Shown piece by piece: positions 25,253 through 32,835 of a DNA stretch of 36,852 nucleotides (position 1 is its first letter; the number at the start of each line of letters is the position of its first letter). This DNA is from Calothrix membranacea FACHB-236 (GTDB lineage: Bacteria > Cyanobacteriota > Cyanobacteriia > Cyanobacteriales > Nostocaceae), in contig NZ_JACJPX010000077.1 in assembly GCF_014696315.1 (NCBI RefSeq), forward strand, positions 1 through 36,852, given 5' to 3'. The position numbers were made by a program, and so were the translations under genes. The notes beneath the pieces were generated by a model, which was not told the origin of the DNA, made no database searches, and saw only the letters and a list, made by a program, of their open reading frames with translations.

Positions 25253-26223
25253 GATTCTTACCTCTGTATTACTTAGTTACAGGCACCATTGCCTTTAGCC
25301 CTACCTTATAAATGCAGAGATGCAAATGCGTCTATCAATAGGAATAAGGAGTATTTATTACTAATGAGTTATCAGTATTTCATACCAATTTCATATATAT
25401 GTGTATCATTTTGATCTGTTATATTTTCAGGATTTTGATTAAATATGTAGACTCTCATAAGTTTTGAAAATAGCGTGACTTTAGTCCGTGGTAGACATCA
25501 CATTTTGAAGATTTTTGCCAGTTTTGAGGCAGGATCGCTATCAAATTTATGCCACCAACTACCTGCTATTTAAATAAATACCCGATTTCTGCCCAAATTT
25601 TGCTCGTTATTTTCACAACAGATTGTTAGACTAATAATTAAAAATCACTATCTTCATAATTGAGGGCAAAGTCACCTTAATTTCTAACGTTGCTGCCTCA
25701 TAGGATAATTGTATAGAAATTAGAACTAATCATTAATAGTTTTATCTGCTAATTTATCCCACATCTATGCAACGCATGATTTATTAATAAACCAGTTTTG
25801 ATATGCTGATATTTATTATGTAGCGTCTAAGTTAAAAGCTGGAGTTTTTCCGCATATAACAGTAAATCAGGAACCGTGTAAGATTGATGAATAAAATAAA
25901 AATCTAAAAAATTAGGGATTTTAAAGTAAACACTGTTTAAATAGATTCTCTGACTTCAGATAGTGGAAGTAGTCTTGACGAAACTCAGATTCTATACATA
26001 GCAAGAAGAACACGCTTAATGTGTTGATAGAAGAGAAATAGTAATTTTTGTTTGATTATTTCCCCCATATTTTAGATAAATACTATCTTTTATTTATTTT
26101 TTTTAATAATTTATTCTCTGGAAGTCCCTAAAGCTGTCACATTCTCTTCACATTTATCGCAAATACTGAAAATATCGACTTACTCGATTGCAATCACAAT
26201 ATTACCGATCAGGAGTGATTCTT
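25253..26223. other. Long gene-free AT-rich region
   Basis: About 970 bp between the copper-protein gene (minus) and the holin-like gene (plus). Stops are frequent in all frames and no RNA gene was recognised. The only clear signal is the CACATT direct repeat near 26138-26155. A small RNA cannot be excluded. Confidence 0.5.
26138..26155 (+). promoter_or_regulatory. CACATT 11-bp-period direct repeat (possible regulator site)
   Basis: CACATTC (26138-26144) and CACATTT (26149-26155) start 11 bp apart. The same pair with the same spacing and the same leading GT is found at 32079-32096 before the fasciclin gene. Tandem half-sites about one helical turn apart are typical of OmpR-type response regulators. 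Confidence 0.45.
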
Positions 26224-26574
26224 ATGGTTGGTCTGATTATAACTTGGGTAGTAACGGCTATAAGCTTTTTGATTATTTCGCGTCTACCCATAGGAGTGGA
26301 AATAGACAGCTTTGGTAAAGCATTAATTACCGCCGCAGTTTTTGGAATTTTGAATGCACTTTTACTGCCTGTTTTAACATTTTTTACATTGCCATTCATT
26401 ATTATAACCATAGGGTTATTCTTCCTGGTTCTTAATTCGATTATCTTTGCTTTATCAGCTGCTATAGTGCCTGGTTTTCGTTTAAGGCACGGTTTTTGGA
26501 GCGCTTTCCTTGGCTCAATCACTTTGGCAATTATTAACTCTATTCTCTTAAGGTTTATAGCACCGCTTACTTGA
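26224..26574 (+). CDS. Phage holin family 4-like membrane protein
   Basis: A 116-aa protein with four predicted membrane helices and the pattern GKALITAAVFGILNALLLPV ... LPFIIITIGLFFLVLNSI ... FWSAFLGSITLAIINSIL, matching the small membrane family named phage holin 4 superfamily. In bacteria these are chromosomal membrane proteins with no proven lytic role. ATG 26224 is preferred over TTG 26188 because AGGAG lies eight bases before it. It precedes sodA on the same strand by 76 bp. Confidence 0.8.
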   Translation: MVGLIITWVVTAISFLIISRLPIGVEIDSFGKALITAAVFGILNALLLPVLTFFTLPFIIITIGLFFLVLNSIIFALSAAIVPGFRLRHGFWSAFLGSITLAIINSILLRFIAPLT

Positions 26575-26650
26575 TAAAAAAAGTGAGTGTTCTATTTAAA
26601 AATCTTAAATAAAGAAGAAGTATCAGCTTTTAATTGTGGAGCAACAACTA

Positions 26651-27466
26651 ATGACCGCAAAATTTTGGCGACAACAATTTGTCTTGTTTATCACAGGAAT
26701 TTTTTTGGTATCTGTACTATTTGCTTGTCAAGGAACACCAATTGCAGAGTCACCAAATGCTACAACTACACCTGTAACTGAGCAAAATCTTGCTGCTAGC
26801 AATTTCCCGCCTGTCGCATACCCTGACAAAGAATTAACTGCTACTCCCGCACAGCTACCAAAATTACCCTACGCTTATAACGCCCTAGAAAAAGCTATTG
26901 ATGCAGAAACAATGAAGTTGCATCATGACAGACACCATGCTACTTATGTGAAAAACCTCAATGAAGCATTGCAAAAGCATCCTGAACTAAAAAATAGAAG
27001 TGTAGAAGCAATGCTGCGCGACTTAAATAGCATACCAGAGGATATTCGGGAGACAGTACGCAACAATGGCGGTGGTCATTTGAACCATACAATTTTCTGG
27101 CAAATTATGAGTCCTAATGGTGGCGGACAACCAACAGGAGAAATAGCCCAACAAATCAATCAAACCTTTGGTAGTTTTGATGCCTTTAGAAAACAGTTTA
27201 ACGAAGCAGCTGGAGATAGGTTTGGTAGTGGATGGGTTTGGTTAGTGCGTAACGCTCAAAATCAACTCCAAATTGTGACTACACCTAATCAAGATAGTCC
27301 AATTATGAATGGTTTATACCCAATTATGGGTAACGATGTGTGGGAACACGCATATTACCTCAGATATCAGAATCGTCGTCCTGAGTATCTCAACAACTGG
27401 TGGAATGTGGTGAATTGGTCGGAAATCAACAGGCGATCGCAAGCCGCATTGCAACAAAAAGCTTAG
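26651..27466 (+). CDS. sodA: Lipoprotein manganese superoxide dismutase
   Basis: A 271-aa Fe/Mn-type superoxide dismutase (superoxide to oxygen and hydrogen peroxide). The first 26 residues are a lipoprotein signal ([17 protein letters not shown], Cys26), then a Pro/Thr-rich spacer to about 60, then the SOD fold. Metal ligands are present: His in [11 protein letters not shown], His in [10 protein letters not shown], and Asp and His in DVWEHAYYL. Membrane-anchored Mn-SOD named SodA is known from Anabaena/Nostoc. Mn rather than Fe is inferred from that likeness. ATG 26651 is chosen over GTG 26636 because GGAG lies nine bases upstream. The next gene follows after 12 bp with a strong ribosome binding site, so the two form an operon and probably act together at the envelope. 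Confidence 0.93.
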   Translation: MTAKFWRQQFVLFITGIFLVSVLFACQGTPIAESPNATTTPVTEQNLAASNFPPVAYPDKELTATPAQLPKLPYAYNALEKAIDAETMKLHHDRHHATYVKNLNEALQKHPELKNRSVEAMLRDLNSIPEDIRETVRNNGGGHLNHTIFWQIMSPNGGGQPTGEIAQQINQTFGSFDAFRKQFNEAAGDRFGSGWVWLVRNAQNQLQIVTTPNQDSPIMNGLYPIMGNDVWEHAYYLRYQNRRPEYLNNWWNVVNWSEINRRSQAALQQKA

Positions 27467-27478
27467 GAGGTATGGCTG

Positions 27479-28822
27479 ATGAGAAGTTTATTGATGAAAA
27501 ATCCTGTAGTCATTGGGGCATCTTGGATTGCTGCATATATTGTGATTATCCTGTTTCCCCTATTTGTACTACTTTTATACCCACCTACTCCCAGTGATGA
27601 ACGCAGTTTTTGGTTGGAATTGTCTGCTGCTTTGGGTTTTATCGGTTTAGCAATGATGGCAATGCAGTTTGCCCTCACTGCACGTATCAAGCACATCGAA
27701 GCTTCGTATGGTGTTGACCTAATTCTTCAGTTTCACCGTTACACGTCGATAGTTGCGTTCTTTTTTATCCTGGTTCACCCCATAGTTTTATTCATTAATA
27801 ATCCAGAGACACTGCAACTATTGAATTTTATCCAAGCACCGTGGCGAGCAAGGGCAGCAGTTATTGCTACTTTGGCGTTAATTGGGATTATTGTCACCTC
27901 TATTTGGCGGCAACAACTGAAAATTCCCTACGAAACTTGGCGTATAGCTCATGGCATCTTAGCAGTGATGATTGTTGCATTTGGTTTAGGGCACGCCTTG
28001 GGTGTGGGTAATTATTTAGGATTGTTTTGGAAAGCAGTGATTTGGACTGGTATTGCTATAGCAGCATTGTGGCTATTGATTTACGTCCGCTTGGTTAAAC
28101 CTTATTTTATGCACAAAAAACCTTACTTGGTGGAAGCAGCTATCCCCCAAAGAGGCAATGTCTGGAATTTGGTTTTGCGCCCTATAGGACACGAAGGAAT
28201 TATTTTTCAACCAGGTCAATTTGCTTGGCTGACTCTGGAAATCTCGCCATTTAGAATGCGGGAACATCCATTCTCTTTTGCTTCTAGTGCAGAAAATCGC
28301 GATCGCGTTGAATTTGGCATTAAGGCTTTAGGAGACTTCACAAACACAATTAAAGATGTGAAACCTGGTACTAAAGCCTTCCTTGACGGCCCCTATGGGG
28401 TTTTCACTACAGACCTCTATGAGAATACGGCTGGATTTGTCTTTATTGCTGGAGGAATAGGCATCACACCAGTTATCAGTATGCTTTTTACCTTAGCAGA
28501 ACGTAAAGATGAGCGCCCACTACTGTTAATTTATGGCAGTAAAAATTGGGAAGACATAACTTATCGAGAAGAAATCGAAGCCTTAAAAGATAAGTTAGAC
28601 CTAACAATTATCCACGTGCTTCGCAAACCTCCAGATGATTGGTCAGGAGAAAGCGGATATGTTGATCAAGAACTGCTAGAACGCTACATTCCTAAACGTC
28701 CCGCAACTCGGAATTACTTTATCTGTGCTGCACCAAAAATGATGGATGAAGTAGAGAAAGCTTTACACAAGTTGGAAGTACCTGTTACTAACATTCACAT
28801 GGAACATTACAACCTTGTTTAA
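27479..28822 (+). CDS. Ferric reductase-like flavocytochrome (NOX/FRE type)
   Basis: A 447-aa membrane oxidoreductase. About six helices (residues 8-215) form a ferric-reductase-like haem b domain, with His in LQFHRY, ILVHP, RIAHG and GLGHALG as candidate haem ligands. A ferredoxin-reductase-like FAD/NAD(P) domain follows (about 220-447): FAD motif REHPFSF (near 263), GDFT, the nucleotide motif GGIGITPVISM (about 325), and a C-terminal aromatic-containing tail. It would pass electrons from NAD(P)H across the membrane to iron or oxygen. AGGAGG lies eight bases before the ATG. Its coupling to lipoprotein SodA fits an enzyme that makes superoxide, or a partner that reduces metal while SodA removes by-products (inference). 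Confidence 0.9.
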   Translation: MRSLLMKNPVVIGASWIAAYIVIILFPLFVLLLYPPTPSDERSFWLELSAALGFIGLAMMAMQFALTARIKHIEASYGVDLILQFHRYTSIVAFFFILVHPIVLFINNPETLQLLNFIQAPWRARAAVIATLALIGIIVTSIWRQQLKIPYETWRIAHGILAVMIVAFGLGHALGVGNYLGLFWKAVIWTGIAIAALWLLIYVRLVKPYFMHKKPYLVEAAIPQRGNVWNLVLRPIGHEGIIFQPGQFAWLTLEISPFRMREHPFSFASSAENRDRVEFGIKALGDFTNTIKDVKPGTKAFLDGPYGVFTTDLYENTAGFVFIAGGIGITPVISMLFTLAERKDERPLLLIYGSKNWEDITYREEIEALKDKLDLTIIHVLRKPPDDWSGESGYVDQELLERYIPKRPATRNYFICAAPKMMDEVEKALHKLEVPVTNIHMEHYNLV

Positions 28823-28845
28823 CTCCATTTCTAAATAATTTATAG

Positions 28846-28901
28846 GCTCATGCTGAATAGCACTATGCACCATTCATCTTGTTGTAATGTGAGCTTTTTT
28901 T
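28846..28901 (+). terminator. Candidate terminator after the sodA operon
   Basis: GCTCA (28846-28850) can pair with TGAGC (28890-28894), followed by seven T. A small inner hairpin (TGCT-GAAT-AGCA) lies in the loop. The stem is short and the loop long, so this is tentative. Confidence 0.35.
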
Positions 28902-28987
28902 GAGTAAAGCATTCATCATATTCATGCTTACTCTTAGATAAAATCTTGATTTGAATAGCAAAAATTGGCATTTTCATCATTTTTATT

Positions 28988-29140
28988 ATGCGTTACAGTA
29001 TCATGTTGCAAGTGGTAGCTACTATAACTTTAGTTTTCCTTGGTACGGCTGCTTTATTTGCTTGGTTACAATATCGTCCCGGCCCAGAAGAAACAAATAC
29101 ACAAATACCAAAAAATTCGATTTCAGTAAGAAAAGAGTAA
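28988..29140 (+). CDS. Small single-pass membrane protein, 50 aa
   Basis: A short frame: MRYSIMLQVVATITLVFLGT, then AALFAWLQYR and a polar tail PGPEETNTQIPK...RKE. One hydrophobic helix (about 6-27) with a charged C-terminal tail predicts a small inner or thylakoid membrane protein. No ribosome binding site is clear before the ATG. It lies between the flavocytochrome and the next membrane protein gene on the same strand, 50 bp before the latter. Its composition is protein-like, but conservation must decide whether it is real. Confidence 0.55.
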   Translation: MRYSIMLQVVATITLVFLGTAALFAWLQYRPGPEETNTQIPKNSISVRKE

Positions 29141-29190
29141 TTATTTAATAGTTAATAATTAAGTATTTGCTCAAGGAGTTTACAGAAATT

Positions 29191-30582
29191 ATGAGATATC
29201 CTGCTGATCGCAACCGTTTGCTGAAACGATTGACGGCAATTTTAGTATTGCTTAACTTATGTTTATTCTGCTTCGATTTGACTTATATACATTGGCGAGA
29301 TTTCTATCTCCAAACATGGCCAAGTTTAACTCAAATTTATGACCCAATTAAGGGCATTCAACCCCACCCAGAAACACAAAACTACCTCAAAAAGGTGGCA
29401 GAATTAGAGAAACAGGTTTTGCAAACTGGTTTGCAGTCAACCCCAGCAGAAAATTTGCTAGGTGAATTACGCCTTCTTAGTCATCAAATGATAGAGGACG
29501 ACCCATTTGCTGTAGCTAATAAAAGTGGAACTTTAGAAAAAGTTAAAAATGAAATCCGCTTGCGGACAAATGAACAATCTGCAAGGAACGCCTTGACTCT
29601 ATTTTGGAGTCAAGATTATTTGTCTCAAATGGGATGGCAATCAGAAATTAACTTTATTAATTCCCAGATTCAACCACTAATTAATAGTAACTATTATCGC
29701 GATATTGATAGATTTGGTAATTTTGTTAATCGGTTCTGGCTGATTGATTTACCTTTTGTGATTATTTTTGCCTTAGATTTCCTGGCACGTACTTTTTATA
29801 TCAGTCGCCGCAATCCCGATTTAAATTGGCTAGAAGCCATATTACGACGTTGGTACGATTTATTTTTGCTGCTTCCCTTTTGGCGTTGGTTGCGCGTCAT
29901 TCCAGCCATGATTCGTCTTTACCAAGCAGATTTACTCAATCTTGAACCGTTGCGATCGCAATTAAATCATGACTTTGCCGTAAGTTTTGCGGAGGAAATC
30001 ACAGAAATTGTAGGAATTCAAGTGATTGACCAGATGCAGGATGCAATTCGCCAGGGTGAGTTAGCACGCTGGTTATTTCATCCAGAAACGCGCAAACCCT
30101 ACGTGCAAGTGAATGAAACGAACGAGGTAAAAGCGATCGCAACTCGCTTAGTCAATGTCAGCGTCTATGATGTTTTACCTCAAGTCCAGCCTGACATCGA
30201 AGCTTTGATGCAACATAGTATTGCCAGTACCCTCAACGAATCTCCGGTTTATCAACATATACAGAATATACCCGGTCTCAATCGCTTACCTCATCAACTA
30301 ACAGAAAATTTGGCTCGTGATTTATCTCACTCAGCCTATAACAACTTAATCAAAGCACTGTCAGATCCAGTTGCAGCAAAACTTACCTCACGGCTACTGA
30401 CAAACTTTCGTGATGTGTTAGAGATGGAATTACAGAAAAAGCATAACATTCAGGAATTGCAATTTTTACTTATCAATATGCTTGAAGAAATTAAAATTAA
30501 CTATGTTAAAAATATTGCTGATTCTGGATTAGAAAACATCTTAGCAGAAGCAAACAAGATTCATAAAATTGTTTACCGTTAA
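29191..30582 (+). CDS. Conserved cyanobacterial-type membrane protein, unknown function
   Basis: A 463-aa protein that I do not assign to a named family. One membrane helix lies near the N-terminus (about 13-32), followed by a helical domain of about 140 residues. A second hydrophobic segment (about 180-205, LIDLPFVIIFALDFLARTFY) and an amphipathic stretch with aromatic and Arg residues (WYDLFLLLPFWRWLRVIPAM) come next, recalling the S3-S4 part of ion channels without a pore. The C-terminal 250 residues are soluble and helical. ATG 29191 is chosen over TTG 29167; AAGGAG lies 12 bases before it, a rather long spacing. It is 49 bp upstream of the sugar dehydrogenase gene, likely in one transcript. 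Confidence 0.75.
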   Translation: MRYPADRNRLLKRLTAILVLLNLCLFCFDLTYIHWRDFYLQTWPSLTQIYDPIKGIQPHPETQNYLKKVAELEKQVLQTGLQSTPAENLLGELRLLSHQMIEDDPFAVANKSGTLEKVKNEIRLRTNEQSARNALTLFWSQDYLSQMGWQSEINFINSQIQPLINSNYYRDIDRFGNFVNRFWLIDLPFVIIFALDFLARTFYISRRNPDLNWLEAILRRWYDLFLLLPFWRWLRVIPAMIRLYQADLLNLEPLRSQLNHDFAVSFAEEITEIVGIQVIDQMQDAIRQGELARWLFHPETRKPYVQVNETNEVKAIATRLVNVSVYDVLPQVQPDIEALMQHSIASTLNESPVYQHIQNIPGLNRLPHQLTENLARDLSHSAYNNLIKALSDPVAAKLTSRLLTNFRDVLEMELQKKHNIQELQFLLINMLEEIKINYVKNIADSGLENILAEANKIHKIVYR

Positions 30583-30631
30583 TCATCAACAATATCTCTT
30601 AAGTAGCTCAGTTTTTTGGAGAGAATAAATC

Positions 30632-31858
30632 ATGAAGCTCAAAACAACTATTGCTGGAAAATTACTTTTTGGCATGGTTTTACTAGGACTTTCTGCCTGT
30701 AACTTACCAACAAATGAGTCCGCAAATACTAACAATCAAGAAACACAACCAGCCCAACCAGTCAGTCAAGAAACTGCTGCTAACAACCAAGCCTGTACTT
30801 TAGTAGAAAATGGCTTCGGTTCCCCAAGACAGGTAAATCTGCGAGCAGAAGAAGTGGTAACAGGCCTAGAAGTTCCTTGGGGAATAGCTTTTCTGCCCAA
30901 CCAAGATATGTTGGTTACGGAAAGACCTGGAAGAGTTCGCCTCGTGCAGGATAGTAAACTGATTGCCAAGCCAGTAGCTACCATTGATGTGACAGATAGC
31001 GGTGAAGGTGGTTTACTTGGCATTGCAGCTCATCCCAACTTTGCCGAAAATCGACTTTTCTATGTTTACTATACTGCTGATAGAAATGGAGCGCAGGTTA
31101 ATCGCGTTGAACGATGGCGGCTATCTCAGAACGGACTGACTGCTTCACCAGATCGGGTAATTGTGGACAATATTCCCGTAGCGCAATTTCATAATGGGGG
31201 TCGCATCCGTTTTGGCCCCGATAGAATGCTTTACATTGGGACTGGTGATGCCCGAGAACCGCAAATTTCTCAAGATGTTAATAGCCTTGCTGGTAAAATT
31301 TTGCGTGTGACTCCTGATGGACAAGTACCACCAGACAATCCATTTGCCAAGAATCCTGTATATATCACTGGGATTCGTAACACTCAGGGGTTTGATTGGC
31401 GTGATACATCAACGTTATGGGTAACAGATCATGGCCCTAGCGGCGAGTTAGGTAGAAGGGGTCACGATAAACTTAGTTTAGCAAGAGCAGGTGACAACCT
31501 CGGCTGGCCTACTATCTACCGTTGTGAATCGGGGAAAGGACTTGTAACTCCGTCTATTGTTTGGCGCGAAGCTCTGCCACCTGGTGGAGCAGCAATTTAT
31601 ACTGGTAATTCTATTCCTGAGTGGAAGGGTAGCTTAATTATTGCTACTCTGCGTTCCCAACACTTGCAGCGTGTCGCCTTTAACCCCCAGTCTCCTCAAC
31701 AAGTCGAGCGTTATGAGGTGTATTTACAAGGTAAACATGGACGACTGCGAGAGGCCATTATGGGGCCAGATGGTGAATTATATGTCACAACTAGCAACTG
31801 TGATGGACGAGGTAATTGCCCATCACAGCAAGACAAAATTCTCCGCATTACTCGATAG
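30632..31858 (+). CDS. Lipoprotein glucose/sorbosone-dehydrogenase-like (PQQ-type) protein
   Basis: A 408-aa beta-propeller of the soluble aldose sugar dehydrogenase (GSDH) family, which oxidises sugars with PQQ. The lipoprotein signal MVLLGLSAC gives Cys23, followed by an Asn/Gln-rich spacer. Family motifs: VPWGIAFLPNQDMLVTERPG, GEGGLLGIAAHPNF, the catalytic-His region FHNGGRIRFGPDRMLYIGTGD (His near 187), GIRNTQGFDW, ELGRRGHDKL and LREAIMGPDGELYVTTSN. Length is normal. PQQ synthesis genes are not in the window, so use of PQQ is inferred from the family. It would act in the periplasm, anchored to a membrane. A terminator follows. Confidence 0.9.
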   Translation: MKLKTTIAGKLLFGMVLLGLSACNLPTNESANTNNQETQPAQPVSQETAANNQACTLVENGFGSPRQVNLRAEEVVTGLEVPWGIAFLPNQDMLVTERPGRVRLVQDSKLIAKPVATIDVTDSGEGGLLGIAAHPNFAENRLFYVYYTADRNGAQVNRVERWRLSQNGLTASPDRVIVDNIPVAQFHNGGRIRFGPDRMLYIGTGDAREPQISQDVNSLAGKILRVTPDGQVPPDNPFAKNPVYITGIRNTQGFDWRDTSTLWVTDHGPSGELGRRGHDKLSLARAGDNLGWPTIYRCESGKGLVTPSIVWREALPPGGAAIYTGNSIPEWKGSLIIATLRSQHLQRVAFNPQSPQQVERYEVYLQGKHGRLREAIMGPDGELYVTTSNCDGRGNCPSQQDKILRITR

Positions 31859-31895
31859 AATCCACAACGCACTGACTCCTCCATTCCTCATGCTC

Positions 31896-31930
31896 AAAAA
31901 CCCCACCCCGTTGTGGGTGGAGTTTTTTTA
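31896..31930 (+). terminator. Rho-independent terminator after the sugar dehydrogenase gene
   Basis: AAAAACCCCACCC pairs with GTGGGTGGAGTTTTT (one G-U or mismatch), with a short CGTT loop and a run of seven T at 31923-31929. It lies 38 bp after the stop codon. Confidence 0.85.
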
Positions 31931-32078
31931 TATATGAAAATGTCGCTAATTCATACCAAAAATATATACAGTTCAGTTAAAGATTTTTGTTGGTAATTTT
32001 AGGAAATCTAGAAATATTAAAATCAATTTTTTATGAACTTATGATTTTAAATGAACCGAATTGAACAATAATTAGCGT

Positions 32079-32096
32079 CACATTCCATTCACATTT
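32079..32096 (+). promoter_or_regulatory. CACATT 11-bp-period direct repeat before fasciclin gene
   Basis: CACATTC (32079-32085) and CACATTT (32090-32096), start to start 11 bp, followed five bases later by TATAAC (32101-32106), a possible -10 box. Matches the pair at 26138-26155. Confidence 0.5.
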
Positions 32097-32155
32097 CATC
32101 TATAACATCAAAAGCGAATGAAATACTTCTGTGTCTTTTAATCATGGTGAAAAAT

Positions 32156-32758
32156 ATGAAGACTCAAAATTTCGCTACGAGTATTAAAAAGTTTGCCTGC
32201 TTTACTACAGGTATTTTGCTAATTCCTGTTGTTGCAGCCTGTGCGCCCAACGAAACTGCTCAAGTTCCTAATACTGTCACACCTGAAGCTGTTCCCACTA
32301 CTCCAACAACATCTCCTGCAATCCCTAATACAACAGTGAATGAAGACATTCAGACTGTTGTACAAACTAATCCTTCATTAACTACACTGACAAATCTGAT
32401 TAACGAGGCGAATTTAACAGATCAATTAGGTGCTGGCCCTTATACATTATTTGCCCCTTCAGACGAGGCCTTTGCGGCACTTCCAGACTTGACTAGACAG
32501 CGACTCTCACAACCAGAAAACCGTGAACTTCTAAGACAGGTGCTAGCTTATCATGTTGTTCCAGGTAATCTTACCGCTAATCAGCTTCAGTCAAAAGAGG
32601 TTAACACTTTGGGCAATAACCCAGTAACCATTCAAGCTGACCAAACTAATAACGAAGTTAGAGTCAATGATGCTCGTGTGATACAGCCTGATATTCCAGC
32701 GAGTAATGGTGTCATCCATATAGTTGACCGAGTAATTCTACCGCCAACTATTCAATAA
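32156..32758 (+). CDS. Lipoprotein with a fasciclin (FAS1) domain
   Basis: A 200-aa secreted lipoprotein. The signal (basic start, FTTGILLIPVVAAC) gives a lipid-modified Cys29, followed by a Pro/Thr-rich spacer to about 60 and one complete FAS1 domain to the end. The FAS1 motifs are H1 YTLFAPSDEAFAALP, the central YHVVPG and H2 NGVIHIVDRVILP. FAS1 domains mediate adhesion at cell surfaces; the partner is unknown. The start could also be ATG 32144; 32156 is preferred because GGTGA lies five bases before it. A paired CACATT repeat and a possible -10 box lie upstream. Confidence 0.9.
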   Translation: MKTQNFATSIKKFACFTTGILLIPVVAACAPNETAQVPNTVTPEAVPTTPTTSPAIPNTTVNEDIQTVVQTNPSLTTLTNLINEANLTDQLGAGPYTLFAPSDEAFAALPDLTRQRLSQPENRELLRQVLAYHVVPGNLTANQLQSKEVNTLGNNPVTIQADQTNNEVRVNDARVIQPDIPASNGVIHIVDRVILPPTIQ

Positions 32759-32835
32759 AAAGAGAATCTATGAACAGACAATCAATGCCATAAGTCTTTA
32801 ATGATACAGGTCGAGATTTCTCAAGGAGTAAAAAT

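Noticed and set aside
26224-26574. A prophage lysis gene, because of the holin-like family name
   Set aside because: No other phage gene is nearby; the family is common as a chromosomal membrane protein.
28951-29148. A 65-codon plus-strand frame overlapping the 50-aa membrane peptide
   Set aside because: Its product is rich in Phe, Tyr and His without a domain pattern, and the alternative frame gives a cleaner membrane peptide.
31641-31937. A 98-codon frame overlapping the end of the sugar dehydrogenase gene
   Set aside because: It runs through the terminator hairpin and is a shadow of a well-supported gene.
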